Assembly (NCBI RefSeq): GCF_004011695.2
Contig: NC_082424.1
Coordinates: 372,001 to 436,000 of the forward strand
From: Ascochyta rabiei
Lineage: Eukaryota > Ascomycota > Dothideomycetes > Pleosporales > Didymellaceae
DNA length: 64,000 nt
Direction of reading: 5' to 3'
Below are positions 12,601 through 24,373 of the stretch, one piece after another. The notes beneath the pieces were generated by a model. That model was not told where the DNA came from. It ran no database searches and saw only the letters and a program-made list of their open reading frames with translations. A program made the position numbers and the translations under genes. Each line of letters starts with the position of its first letter. The stretch's first letter is position 1.

Positions 12601-14425
12601 AGACCACCACCAGTCTTTGACATCTTTCGTGGTCGTCTTGAAGGCCTGAAACATATTTCTGGAGCGTCTTCGCCTTTTCAGTCAAACGAGCAAGGCTTTC
12701 CTTCTGTATCTTCTGTTGCAAGCTCAGCTCATTATTAGCAGTCTGCTGCTCCCATAGTTCCTTTTCAAGCTGCCTCTTCTCTTGCTTCAAAGTGTTCAAT
12801 GTAAACGACATCTGATCCTCCATTCGGCTCTGGTCGACAAGGCAAGCCGTTCGGAAACTGTCCAGTGCAATTTCTAAAGCCGTGGTCTTGGCAGTTGTTT
12901 GGGAATTACTACCAGCTAAGGACGGCCTCGAGTAAGAGTTGTGTAAAGGTCGAACCTTCTTATGAGGCTTGGTCACCCGAATTGGCCCCATGCGGCTCGA
13001 GGGCTCGTGTAAGCCAGTATGCACGTCTTGCAAACACGAGAATGATGCTTGTGCTTGGTCCAGTTCAGTCGTCAAGCTGTATGGCGAGATCTGTTGATTC
13101 GCACCGCTGGGTTTTCCGCTTGATGTAGGTCCTAGGACCTGACGCAGTGTCGAATTTGTTCCTGGATGCTGCGTCATGGGTTTGCCTACAAAGGATAAAC
13201 CACCTTGAATACCTGCATCACCATCTTGATTCTGTTGCATCTTTAAAGAAAAGGCATGGCCCTCGTATAAGGCGTTAGACGATGGGACTTCTGAAAAGGT
13301 GGAGCGGCCTGCAATATTGGTCGGCTCCGGTAATTTCGGTCCGGAGAAGACACTCTGCTGAGTTGCTCCAATTGAGCTGGTATGTGCGGAGTCTTTTACT
13401 TGGTGCTGGACGGAAGTAGAGGCGTTGTCCATAGTAAAGCGCCGCAACCTCTTTTCAGCTATGAGCAATGACTGCGCCTTAGTATCACTTGGCCCATCTG
13501 TCGGCACACGCACGCCACTATCCTGAGGCTTGACAGCCCAGTCTCCAACATCTTGGATGGGGCCGCCGGCCTCTACTTTGTGTTCGAGTGACGTGGGGTT
13601 TTTGGACGATTCGGCGATGGGATTTGGGTATGACACAAGCAACCCAGAGACGAGCGTCTTCCTGCCTTTTCTCGCTTTTCTTCCATTACGGGTAGCCTTC
13701 GCAATGGAGACAGGCTTTGAGGGAGGCTGCGAAATACTGTCCGTTACCCAAGGCTTGAATCCGCTGTATTGAATATTAGTGCTGCAGTTCGGGTGATCGC
13801 AAAGTCACATGCCTGGTATGCCCGGTATCTCCGATTTCAACGAGAGTTGGGATTGTGTGTGATGGTTTCGGGATTTGGTCTTGAACGAGCGGGGCCTCTT
13901 CCTTCTCGGAAGCTACGATAGCAGCATCCTCTTCAATTGCAGGCGGTGGGGAAGTAGATACTGTACAAGTAACATTGAAACCTGTAAATTTATCAATACA
14001 AGCGCAACAAATCTATGCATGTTCGTACCTGGCTTGTGTGGTCCACTGTTATCGTGTTCGATAGAGAGCACAGCGGCGTCAGGGTGGGTAGAGGGCTGCA
14101 AGGCCGGTGCGTTCTGCTGTGGAGGCGTCTTGTTCAGAGCTCGCTTGATGGGTTCAAAGCTAAACGCAGGTTCTACGATGGTTGCTGAGCTGGGCTTGTC
14201 CACACCGAAAGTCTGTGGAAGGAGAATATGATGTGAAGACCGCTTAACCTGATTGCACGCCAAGAAGTCGGCATCATCAGGCAAGATGTCAATCGAGTCA
14301 GGTTGGGAGGCCTCCAGTTGCGTTTCGGGAACTTCAAAATCGCTGTCGGGGACTTGCTGTACATGTCTGAGTCCTGATGGCCTGTGGTTCGTCGCATACT
14401 GCTTCCCCTTTGAGAGCTCAGCCAT
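9656..14425 (-). CDS. Large coiled-coil protein, function unknown
   Basis: Five exons on the minus strand are inferred: 14425..14029, 13981..13809, 13753..12114, 12065..9760 and 9702..9656, about 1520 residues, with phases that agree at every join. The N-terminal third is polar and disordered and includes PDSDFEVPETQLEASQPDS. The middle is a long heptad-type coiled coil, roughly residues 440-1120, rich in Q, E, L and K. The C-terminal part is Ser/Pro-rich with a basic stretch around KRKSASDIEQGAPSKRTRVF that looks like a nuclear signal, and the last exon ends TNKYADRFGQELDRH. The start at 14425 has a good context (GCAATGG); the frame stays open upstream but has no earlier ATG. The last intron is 57 bp without a stop. 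The 13754-13808 intron is the least certain. A structural or nuclear scaffold role is plausible, but I do not recognise the family. Confidence 0.8.
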
Positions 14426-15735
14426 TGCGAAGGCAAGGTTCGGCGATTGTATAGTTATCAACAACAAAAGCAACGTGGACAAGGCAGCCCAGAAACGGTA
14501 ATTTACGGACAAAACGCACGACCAGAGACAACGAAGGATGTGCGGTCACAGGTGAGTAGGGTGAGGGGTGAGTGGTGAGAGAGGTAAAGCGTGGCGAGGA
14601 AATTTGCAACTATGCTCTTTCCTGCTTGAAGGTGAGCAAGTCGCAGACCATTGACATTGACATCGACATCGACATTGACTTCAAGACATACCCAACCGCA
14701 AACTTTTTCCTGTTGCCTGCTGCAAATGCACTGGAAGATAAATAACATCAACGTTATTCGACCATGAAGTGCTCAGGAAGATTACAGCAAGGCCAGTAAT
14801 TTTGTGTCAACCGCAGCATTTATGAGTGAATATGCTTGTAAAAGTCGATCTTCCATCTCTTCTCCACGAATCCAACGCGTTGACATTCGTGTAAATCTAT
14901 CAATCCTCTCAATCATCATCGACGTGCGGGAGAGGCTATGAGGTCTTGCCACACTCGGAGACCTGACGAGATGTATTTCTGGCATCTCTTACCCCTTCTT
15001 GCCAACCTCTGCTAACACCTTGCCTGGCAGCAAGCTTCCCATCTGAGTCTCTGATGCTCCAAGTAACGTCTGCGAGCTCCTCGTGGGCTCTACTGCTCCT
15101 GGGGCGTTCCTGCGTTTGTTGCTGCATGTTGCAATTACCGACATCTCATCCTCGACTTGAATTACCGCCTACGAAGGCCTTCAATACGGTCGCCCGCTTC
15201 TTACCTGCTGTCACATGCCCATAGCGGTTGATGTTGCGGTGTTGTCTCTTCGAAGGCAACTGAAACACGAACTGTGCACGGCATGCACAAGCACCGGCGC
15301 TTGCACAAGGCACCAAGCCAATCACATCTTGCAACCCCCCTGTCGAGCTGCAAGGTGATCTCCCATCAACATGGTACGCGCCGACATGTACAACGCTTTC
15401 ACCAATCCGCTTCGCCTCTTCCCCCAAGACATGGCATTTCGACGCCGATGGCCCTATAATAAGTTTACCGCATAAGAAAATCGCCGGCTACGACCTTGGT
15501 ACCTTGGAAATCGCACCATGTTAGGCGCCTGCAATGCTCTCACAGCGGCGTGTTAGCCTGGAAATAGCTTCTGCCAACGAGGGCGCGAATATAGAGATGG
15601 ACACCCTGCCTGACCTGTTGGGCAGTGTCCCGTCCTGATTGAGTTGATCTCGCAATCTTCACGCGACCCTCGCACCACCTGTTCAACGCCCGTCTGCGTC
15701 CCGATCCTTCCTTGAACCACCGCACTTCAGTCAAC
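14426..15735. other. Intergenic, with one doubtful minus-strand frame
   Basis: About 1.3 kb. A hexamer-like run of GACATC/GACATT lies at 14650-14680. On the minus strand a frame from about 15149 to 14782 is open for roughly 120 codons apart from a single TAA near 14998. It could be a small gene with an intron, a pseudogene or chance, so it is not called. The right end holds the leader of the gene at 15736. Confidence 0.4.
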
Positions 15736-16282
15736 ATGGTCCAGACTCTCTTCCTCTCGCTGCTGCTTCCTCTCGTTGCCCTTGCTCAGGACTCGAGCTC
15801 AGGGAGCGATCTGCCTCCCGCAGGATACAACGGCGGTTCAGACAACCCTCAGGATGCAGACGATGCTGGCGCAGCAGGTTCATCAAGGGGTGCTTTTGAG
15901 CTGTCGTCTGGCGGACTGATAGCTATCATCGTGGTGGCCGTGATTGTGGTCATCGGTGGCAGTACGTTCCTTTGAAGACGTAGCCTGATGGCATCATACT
16001 GATTCTCGTGCAGTTGGCTCAGCAACACTATGGTGGCTTGCAAAGAAGCGCCAGTGGGACGTCCGACAATCTATTCGCCGTGCCTCTCGTCGTATCACCG
16101 GGCGCTCGACAGTCAATGTCAGCAAGCAGAATCGTCAGAACCGCCGTGCCAGTATCCGCCTTGCGTCGCCGCCACCTGGTAAGAACGCAAGGGCTAGGCA
16201 GGAGCGCGATCTTGAGAAGGGGCTGCCCATGTCGACGAAGGAAGGCCGAACGGTTACGACGATATCGAGCACCATCAGATAA
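15736..16282 (+). CDS. Small single-pass membrane protein with signal peptide
   Basis: Join 15736..15961 and 16014..16282, 164 residues. The N-terminus MVQTLFLSLLLPLVALAQ is a clear signal peptide. It is followed by a Ser/Gly/Asp-rich outer segment of about 45 residues, then one transmembrane helix (GGLIAIIVVAVIVVIGGSIG), then a basic tail containing WWLAKKRQWDVRQSIRRASR. The layout (signal, short Ser-rich ectodomain, one helix, basic cytoplasmic tail) is that of a type I membrane protein, like small fungal surface sensors, but the ectodomain is too short for a WSC or Mid2 sensor and I assign no function. The 52-bp intron has donor GTACGT, a CTGAT branch site and acceptor CAG. An upstream ATG at 15712 is in frame, but the signal peptide favours 15736. 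Confidence 0.85.
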
Positions 16283-16859
16283 GAGAAGGCTGTGCTTTAC
16301 AAGCAATACGCTGGCGGTACACGGCACTGCCTTTCAAGCCAGAAACACAAGGTCAGCCAGTACGGATGTCGAGCCACGCTCCATCCACACGTCTCAAAAA
16401 AAGACTATCTGTCGGCTCATTTCGAGGCATCGCGTTTCCTGAGTGCGGGCCACGCGAAGAAAACGGGTGTACGATAAGGAGGGAGAGCCGGAGTGCACGA
16501 GGGTTGCTCTCGAGTGCCGCTGAGATCTATGTTTGTTTTTTTGGGTCCTTTATCCTTTAGCAGTTATGATATCCACGCCTTGCCAAGATCATTGTGGCGT
16601 TTCCGCAATATACCACCGAAGTTCCTACATAGACCACACCTATAACCTTACCAGTTTGAGAATGTCAATTCCAAAAAAAAAACCCCGCTCGACACCTTGC
16701 GCAGGTACACACGATGAGTGCTCTGTCAGGACCGACTTTGTTGACACAGACATGTGATCTGGCGATGACGCGCTAAGGATTCGACGCGTCTCACTTCACG
16801 CCGTTTCCCTCCGGAACCTCTCCGCACATACAACCACAAACAGCACAATTAAAAAAAAA
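16283..16859. other. Intergenic, no gene seen
   Basis: About 580 bp between two plus-strand genes. The right end is A-rich just before the NSE2 start codon (AATTAAAAAAAAAATG). No gene or repeat is seen. Confidence 0.5.
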
Positions 16860-18267
16860 ATGTCGTCACGTAGTCGTAATCCGCGTGCTGGAACCGCTCC
16901 AAGCAACAGCCGGCATTCGATCGCCGCAACGCCTATTCGAGCTACTCAAGATGCGCTGCCACCTTACAAAAAGCCGTCGCACCCTCTGGACAGCGAGGCC
17001 CAACGCGCATTACGAGAGTTGAACGGCCGTACCCTCGGAGAGGTCAAGAAGCACAATACTGCTGCTGTGACCACGATCAGAAGCACGGCAGAGAACGTCA
17101 ACGACATGCTGAGCGAGCATCAACGGTACTTCGAGGCACGCAGCAAGAAGTGGGATGCTGGCAAGAAACTGGACGAGAGGGCAGACGAGGAGGCCACCAT
17201 GGCAGATCTTCAGCTGAAAGTCGACAAGGTCACAGCGGAATTGGAGGAGAGTATGCGTGCTGTGATCGACTCCAGCGTCGCAGCACAGCGGATCGAGGAC
17301 GCACTCGAATGGCTCCGGCAGAACGCGCCTAAGCAGCTCGAGGAAGAGTACGAAACACAGACGACACAGCGCCAGACCCAACGAAGACAGACGCAGAGGA
17401 CAGAAGAGGGCAGCGATGCAGACTCCGATGCAGAAATTCAGATGACCGAGGGCCCAACGCCTGGCCCAACACCTCTTGACGGCTCTCGCGTGGTGCTCAC
17501 CGGCTCGGTGGAGATGTTCACAGACCGTATGGAGCGCAAGAAGAACGATTACACTTCTCTTTCCCTTACCGCACGGTACGCCAAGCACAACGAGTACCGT
17601 GACTTCAAGCGAGTCGTACATGATGCTCGATACGGAGATGATGGGCCAGTGCTCGGGCATGAAGACACGTGGTTCACGGAGTCTGGGGAGCCACAGTTGG
17701 GCGTTACACAGACTCGTGGAGGTGCCTTTGACGACGATGACGACGATATCGTCATGGACAAGGCGACTATCAGTACCAAGTGTCCGATCACATTCCAGCA
17801 GTTCAAGGAGCCATACACAAGTAACAAGTGCCCGCACACGTTCGAGAAGAACGCTATACTCGACATGATCCGCCGTAGCGGCTCGAACTTCGGAAGGGGA
17901 GGGGCTAGATCTGTAGCCTGCCCCATACCCGGGTGCGATCAGGTATGTTGTTTTTGACACCTCCAAAATACACCCAATTGTGCCATACAAGAGCGCTGCT
18001 AACTCTGCCGCACAGCATCTCTCCGCCGAAGACCTACGCTCCGACCCCATCCTCGTCAGGAAGATCAGGCGCATGCAGCGCGCCGAGCTGGAGGAGAGTC
18101 AGCTGGACTCAGATGCCGAGGATGACGATGAAGTGCAAGCTCCAGCGAGCTCGCAGATGAGCGGGCACGGCAACTCGAGAATGCAGGTCCCTTCCTCACA
18201 ACGGCCGCCTCAGAGCTCTATCATTGAAGATCTAGGGGATCCTAGCGACGAGGAAGACGACGAGTAG
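16860..18267 (+). CDS. NSE2: E3 SUMO-protein ligase Nse2/Mms21 (SMC5/6 complex)
   Basis: Join 16860..17942 and 18016..18267, about 444 residues. The SP-RING zinc finger lies near residues 305-360: CPITFQQFKEPYTSNKCPHTF, then VACPIPGCDQHLS, giving Cys-Cys-His-Cys-Cys ligands at about 308, 324, 326, 354 and 359. The intron cuts exactly after CDQ and the second exon continues HLSAEDLRSD, as in other Nse2 proteins. The helical N-terminal part (about residues 60-170) matches the region that binds the Smc5 coiled coil. An acidic Ser/Asp-rich tail ends the protein. In the known family it attaches SUMO to targets during recombination repair and replication-fork restart in the nucleus. The intron is 73 bp with donor GTATGT. 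Confidence 0.93.
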
Positions 18268-18913
18268 GAAGCGGAAGACCGAGATGGTGCAAAGGTACGG
18301 CAGGAGCATACGAATAGAGATACCCAGGACTATGACATGGCGTTTCAAGGTTCCCAGCATATCTCTGAGTTGCCTGTGTGATCTTGAAAGCGAGACTGAC
18401 GCACAAACATTTCGCCTTCAGCGAATAGCCCGAGGCCGACTTTCCATCAGAGCTCGAAAGACACCTAGCCTAGCGTTAACTCTTACGCTACTATTCAAGT
18501 CAGCGGTCATGGGCCTCCACGAAACCATCTGGCTCCCCTTGACACCACGCAGCGCCTCACGTGCACACGATCGGAAGGAACCCGGCACCGGCTCCGTTAG
18601 GCCGATGAGAAGCCCTGCATACTGTTGAAATCCGCGAAGATCCTTTGTACCGCGTCGGCGTCACACAATCACAGACACGAGGGGGAAGATGGCTCGTTGA
18701 AGTGTGTTTCATTACGTACATGCGCATGCATGCCTGCGAGTGGGATCCCGAATATCTCGCCCTTGTATACGACACCAAACGCCTGGGTAAGATCCTTCTG
18801 CGTTTGCAGATGTGGAAAGGTATAGGTCTGGACCTCATCACCTCTTCTCTCGACTCGTCGTTGCCCTTCACATTGCTTTGTTTCGTCTTGTTTGATCAGT
18901 TCCACGTCTTCGT
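18268..18913. other. Convergent intergenic region, no gene seen
   Basis: About 650 bp between the 3' ends of NSE2 and the mitochondrial carrier. Open frames here are short and lack family features. It probably holds both 3' untranslated regions. Confidence 0.5.
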
Positions 18914-20015
18914 TTACTTGGTGATGAAGCCAAGATAGTCGGCGACGATGAGTGTTACCATGCTGTTCACTGTTAGCCACTGCTCGGTCTATGAGGTCTT
19001 CAGGAAAAGGCTAAACTTACGCGTGCGGCGCGATGCGGACGTAGTATGTTCCGAACCCGCGGTAGAATCGCAGAAGGCCTTCTTCCTTTGCAACCTTGCG
19101 GAAGCAGTCGAACATGCCCTTGTAAGGTAGTGTGCCGTCGGGTGCGCGGGTCTGCTTCTGAAGTCTTGTCTTCATGAAGTCGAATGGCAATGAAAGGAAG
19201 GATGCGAAGAACCCGGCAACGGCAGAGGCGGTCAGCGTTTGGCTGCGAGACGAGAGGCTGGTGCTCTTGAGTTGCTGTTTGGCTTCTGAGAAGAAGGCGA
19301 GTTGTCCGAAGTTAAGTGCCATGGCGCGGACAACTGTTGGGTAGCAGCCCGCCCACAGACGCAGAACGCCTTCGTTCTTGGAGATCCTGGTCAGCGCGTC
19401 GATGACTGAGGTGTAGTTTGCCCTCTGCGCCGCGGGTTTCATGCCGTCGGACTGCATACGGATGAGCGCAAGATCTGCTGGGTTTCCAACAACAGCAGCG
19501 AGGCCACCAGCTGTCAGTCCAGCGCCAGCGCGTTCCTTAAAGCCGACTGTTGTGCCGTTCTCCTTTGCTCGCACGGATAGACGCTTCATGAATGTGTCGA
19601 AGAAGCCGAGGCGAGCGGTGGTGTAGACAGCTTGTCTGAGCAGGCCTGCACTGAGGCCAGTATACAAATCCAAAACCTTCCCTGAAGCGACGATGTCCTT
19701 GAGTACACCAATAGGTGTAGGCTTAGGACCTGTCTTTACACCCTCGCCTGCAAGCTGCAGCCGTACTTTGACCATGTCGACGGGCTGTATAACACTCGTT
19801 GCTGTCATGCCTGCAAGACCGCCATTTATGAAGGGCAGGGCTGCGCGCATCAAAGGTGTGTGGAGAAGGTCGGCTGTCGCCTTCTTTGGGTTCTCTGCCG
19901 CTTTCGACATTGTCTCAGATGCGTCCTTGAGGATAGTTTCGGAGCCTTGCTTTGCATTCTCGAGGGCGCGGGAGGCGGGCATTTTGAGGGTTTGAGTAGA
20001 GGCTGTGGTGGACAT
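18914..20015 (-). CDS. Mitochondrial carrier (SLC25), 2-oxoglutarate/malate type
   Basis: Join on the minus strand 20015..19021 and 18962..18914, 347 residues. There are three tandem carrier repeats, each with a signature of the PX(D/E)XX(K/R) kind: PVDMVKVRL at the end of helix 1, PADLALIRMQ in the second, and PFDFMKTRLQ in the third. An N-terminal extension of about 60 residues precedes repeat 1. The second-repeat signature (PADLALIRMQ with the distal Arg) is typical of the oxoglutarate/dicarboxylate subgroup, hence the call; the exact substrate is inferred. The last exon adds only ADYLGFITK and a few residues, across a 58-bp intron. The ATG at 20015 has a better context (AACATGTCC) than one 57 bp upstream. 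It exchanges metabolites across the inner mitochondrial membrane. Confidence 0.9.
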
Positions 20016-22025
20016 GTTAGTGTCGGTCACCAACACCCAGTCGTGAATGTGCGAGTGACAAATGGCAGGCAATTGACAAAAGGATGACAGATAAGCAGAT
20101 GCAAGAGTATGTGCTGGGCAGATGTGAATCGCCAGAGTCCAACGAAGAGATGCAGGATATTCAACACCGGAAAATGCCAGTAGGTTATATCCACCATCAC
20201 CGGAGATCTCGAATCTTGCACAACATGTCCCGGATCAGTTTCCGCTACTCCATAGTCTCATGCAGAGCCTCACGGCGCCTGACGAGGCAGTGTTGCGGTC
20301 GTCGCGGTCGTAATGTAACGGCCGCGGCCGTGGAAGCTAACCGGCTACATCATACGGCGGAGCGCAGAATCTAGGTGCCGGACTGCAAAGTGCGTGTACG
20401 CGCTTCCACGTGCGGCACGTCCCATCTCTTGTCCGATACTACCCGCGAAACATCGCAATGCGCAGCACAGCAGGTGTTGAGAGAAGTTGCGTACCTATGC
20501 AGTTCGCTGTGCGGAGAGCTGGAGCCGCGCTAGGAATGGAGGTGTGGGGCGCGATAACAAGCGGTTAGACTGGATGAATGTATGCACTCCAACGTCTTGG
20601 ACGAAGAAGCAGTCAATCAACAATGATGAACGCGAGAAAAGTAACGGATGGAGCTGTCACGAAAGAGATGTCAGGAGAAACGGAATGTTCGTCCTGACAC
20701 GCGTTGTATGATCCAACCAAGCGATGCCTCGATGAGGGGTCTTGCTGCTCTTGAAATGCGGGGAAAGCTGGCGCGCTGAGGTACCAGGAGGTACGCAACG
20801 CAATCAGCGCGGTACAACCAGTAGAGCTTGAGCTTGAGCTTGAGCTTGAGCTTGACCGTGGATTGGCGGCCGTTACCCAATCGGACGAAGTTTGCTGAAT
20901 CTTTTGCTGACTATCCTGTCAATCCAGTTGCCGAAACGTGATGGACTCCTGGCTTGTGACAGGATGTGCTGTCGTGTGTCACTGGGCATCTCGACCTCTC
21001 AAAGGCAGCCCTTTGCTTGGAATCGGACATTGGGACTGTTCGGTAACATGGAGCTGAATATTCGTGTGATTGTCAGGCACATGACTAACCTGGCTGTTGG
21101 CTGTGGTGCATGCGGATGCGGTTTAGCCAGTGAGGTTCAGCAAGAGTGACGTATGCCCGCCTGATCAGGTCGGCTTGATGCTCAACACCAGTGAAGCCAA
21201 GGTCTCATCACCATGACAGAATATGCCAATATTCTCATCCGAGAATCTGACAGTTATCTTCACTCTTACGTGAGATTGGACAAGAGTCCAGAAGTGCGCA
21301 CATCGTTGTTGATTATGACCCCAGTCATTCTCACGATCTTTGTTGGCCAGCCGCAGATCTACTGCTCTACATCTCATCATCGAGCATTAACAACATAACG
21401 TTTAATCGACAATGTACCTCGGCTCAAGGTGCACTGATCTCATTGCAATTTCATCCACGCTTCGGCCACGATGATTGCGTCTCCGTCGGCCACACGAGGT
21501 TGTTCCTGAATGACGTGCATGTCGTCCTCAACCCTCATTCGCCGGGGCTTCACGAACATATTCAAAGGATCAATCGGGATAATGCGCACGTTGAGGCGGT
21601 GTCGATGCTGATGCGCGGTCGATGTCTGCCACGCGATAAGAGGGAGTGTACCCGCCCGCGGCCGGGATGTGCTCACCGACCACAACAACACTTGATCAAA
21701 TGAAACCTGGGAGAGAACAAGACTGGATTTTTAGTTCGGCATTGGAGCGGTTTCCGAGACTATAGTTGTCGAGACTGTAGTAGCTGAAACCAAAGTTGCC
21801 CATTTGGGACGAGAGAACCATGTTCACGCTCTCGACGTTCAGAGTCAAACAACTAAGTACCTTAGTGGATGCAAGAAAGCAACAACATTGCGTGAGGTCG
21901 TTGTCGCTTTGTGTCCATGCTGGTCTACCATTTCCCTTGTCACAAGAGACCCAATCACAGCAGAACATCGAAACCGTGGAGGAGCTGTGTAATAAATCGG
22001 CGGCTTCAAAGTTTTACACAACGTA
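20016..22025. other. Intergenic, no confident gene
   Basis: About 2 kb. It contains the short hexamer repeat at 20824-20853. A minus-strand frame at 21440-21691 ends with a smooth-looking stretch (PRVADGDAIIVAEAWMKLQ) but has no recognised domain or clear start, so I leave it uncalled. The left end should hold the promoter of the carrier gene. Confidence 0.4.
20824..20853. repeat. Hexamer microsatellite (GAGCTT)n
   Basis: About five copies of GAGCTT in tandem in the intergenic region. Confidence 0.9.
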
Positions 22026-23798
22026 TTAAATCACTCGAGACTTTCGCAATTCTCGCCATTTCCCATACCCTTCCCTGACATCTCTCGCCAAACCAAAAGT
22101 CTCACCGCACTGCTCTTTTCCTCCTTCCTCTCCCTCAAGTAAACCGTCTTTCCCCCAGCCACTAATCCTACCCACACCTTTCTTCCACTTCACCCAGACT
22201 CTGATGACCCATCTGCCGCTCACAAGCACCAACCCGCCGACTCCGATGATAAACGGCACCAGCTGCCCGACACCCGTCCACAAACCACTCAATCCATTCA
22301 CTCTGTTCCATCGCAATGTGAGCTCGAGTTGGACGATGACAATGACATGTATGGCCAGATCCAAGACTGTATAGTACCACCCAAGCCAGACTTTCTTCGG
22401 TGTCTCGGGCGCCGCAAGCATTAGAGACGAAGCTATTGACACTGACGCCCAGTGTGGCAAATCCGCGTGGCTGGCACATTTGTATGTCACTGCGGCGTAC
22501 AGTTGGAATGGTCTGTTTAGTGGATCGAGTAGTCGAGATTGGCGGAGGTGCGAGTAGATGATGAAGGCTTGTGGTGGGAAGCGAAGCGTGAGAAAGAGCG
22601 CCCAAGTGTGTAGATGACAGCGGAACCATGATGGTGGGTTGTTGATGCCGCCTGAAATACGATGCTTCGACGGAGAGAAGATCGAACGTAAGACGACTAA
22701 GAGCGGAGGAGGCTTGCCGTCCTCGCTTTTGTGGTATGGACTTGCTGATATGCAGTGCTTGATGTACAACTCGCTCTCGTATACTTCTTGTAATATGGAC
22801 GGCTCCGTCAGATTTCTGTTGAAATGATTTTCCGCATACGAACGTGTGGATTTCGCAGAGCCGCTCTCATCCGCTGAGTTGCGTGGTGACGATGCGTAGT
22901 CGTTCGTCGAGTTCCCGCCCGAGGAGCCCTCTCGTCGAATAACCAAAGTAGCTTCGCGATCGAAGCCGAAATGAGACTTCGTGGGTGAGCAATGCAGACA
23001 GGAAGACCTGGAGCATGCGTTACCGGTATCTACGTCTGTGCATAAGCAGATTTGCTCGACCTCCCTGTCTTCTTTTTCTTCCATAACGACTGCATCCACG
23101 GCCTCTTGGAATGCTGACTGCTCATACCGCTTAACAGCTTCAACGAACTTCTCCCTTGAATTGCTGATCTTCCACATCGTCCAGGGCCTCAGAAACTCTA
23201 CGCTTGCCCAGTACACCGTACAGCACAGCACAAACAAGCTCATCGCCATCATGACCTTCCGCGCCCACCCAAACATACCTGTCCTGACCACATACATCAT
23301 AACATACGTCCCACAGGGTGTCTCTTTCATCCTTCCGATCCCAACCCACCAGAACCATACATGCAATACAACATTCGCTAAGTTGACAATCTCGCAAACA
23401 CCTCTCCTCAGCAGACTTCCTCTACTGAAAATCCCCTTGCTGTAACTCGATTTGGCCCTGACACCCATGATACAACTCCAAGCCAAGATCTGCAAAATTA
23501 CAAAGCCTTCCACTGCATAAACATCTTGCGGGCTTGTGGCGTATATAAGCGCAACGATCAGCAGCGCGACGCTGAAAATGCTGACGGAGTCGCGCAAGAC
23601 TTGCGCTTCGGAGAAGAGGAAGTAGTTCGCGAACCAAACAGCAAGAATCTGCGCGTAGATACCAATCCGGATCCCAATGCCATAGATATCGTTGTTGCCC
23701 GTGAATCCACATTGAGTTTCATCAGCAGAGCGTGGGGAAATGGTGGCGATGTGGGCGAGGGCGTGGGGCGGAGATTGAGATGGTGGGAGGAGGTACAT
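22026..23798 (-). CDS. Polytopic membrane protein, conserved fungal, function unknown
   Basis: A single exon gives 590 residues from the ATG at 23798 (MYLLPPSQSPPHALAHIA). The frame stays open for another 67 codons upstream, but those residues do not look conserved. Near the N-terminus is CGFTGNNDIYGIGIRIGIYA, a motif I associate with a family of fungal multi-pass proteins of unknown role. Hydrophobic helices follow at about residues 30-60, 70-100, 115-135 and 160-200. A hydrophilic loop of about 170 residues, with a Cys cluster (CSRSSCLHCSPTK), comes next, and then four more helices in the last third. The tail is basic and Gly-rich. It may be a channel-like or sensor-type protein; the sequence alone does not say. 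Confidence 0.8.
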   Translation of the reverse strand: MYLLPPSQSPPHALAHIATISPRSADETQCGFTGNNDIYGIGIRIGIYAQILAVWFANYFLFSEAQVLRDSVSIFSVALLIVALIYATSPQDVYAVEGFVILQILAWSCIMGVRAKSSYSKGIFSRGSLLRRGVCEIVNLANVVLHVWFWWVGIGRMKETPCGTYVMMYVVRTGMFGWARKVMMAMSLFVLCCTVYWASVEFLRPWTMWKISNSREKFVEAVKRYEQSAFQEAVDAVVMEEKEDREVEQICLCTDVDTGNACSRSSCLHCSPTKSHFGFDREATLVIRREGSSGGNSTNDYASSPRNSADESGSAKSTRSYAENHFNRNLTEPSILQEVYESELYIKHCISASPYHKSEDGKPPPLLVVLRSIFSPSKHRISGGINNPPSWFRCHLHTWALFLTLRFPPQAFIIYSHLRQSRLLDPLNRPFQLYAAVTYKCASHADLPHWASVSIASSLMLAAPETPKKVWLGWYYTVLDLAIHVIVIVQLELTLRWNRVNGLSGLWTGVGQLVPFIIGVGGLVLVSGRWVIRVWVKWKKGVGRISGWGKDGLLEGEEGGKEQCGETFGLARDVREGYGKWRELRKSRVI

Positions 23799-24373
23799 GC
23801 TGGGAAACGAGGTTACCGAAAAGATGGCAATCTTCAACACCGAAGGCGAACATTCTGCGCATTCTGCCGATATATATTTCCATGATTTTCGTAGGCGTCC
23901 ATGGTGTAACGCTGCGCCGCATCCTGCATAAAGTTGCTGGCCGTAAGCGCTTAGATGCGCGCGTATCAGGAGCCTCAGGTGGTTTTGTCGCCGCCACAAT
24001 CAGCATGCGCTTGCATACGTCCACCCTCAAGAATGCAATAACAGCATGCACACCAATACACACAACGCAGATTGCTGTTAGAGCGCGCTTGCGAGGTTTG
24101 ACAGCGGCAAGACTTTGAGTATGAATGACCGTTGGAATATGATAAAAGATCAACAAATGCTTAATTCACGCTGATAATCCACGCCGTAGCTATGATTTAG
24201 TCCAGCCCTGGTAGGCTATGGTATTTGCAGTTGTGCGCCCCAGTATGATATCCTCCGAAACTCCAGCCAAAGTAGCATGTTTTTGTTCGAAACTTCGCAA
24301 TTTCTCAAAGAGACATGTCGCGTCGTCGTCGTTATACCGTCAGTGTTGGTTGTTCCGGCAGCCTATTGCAGAT

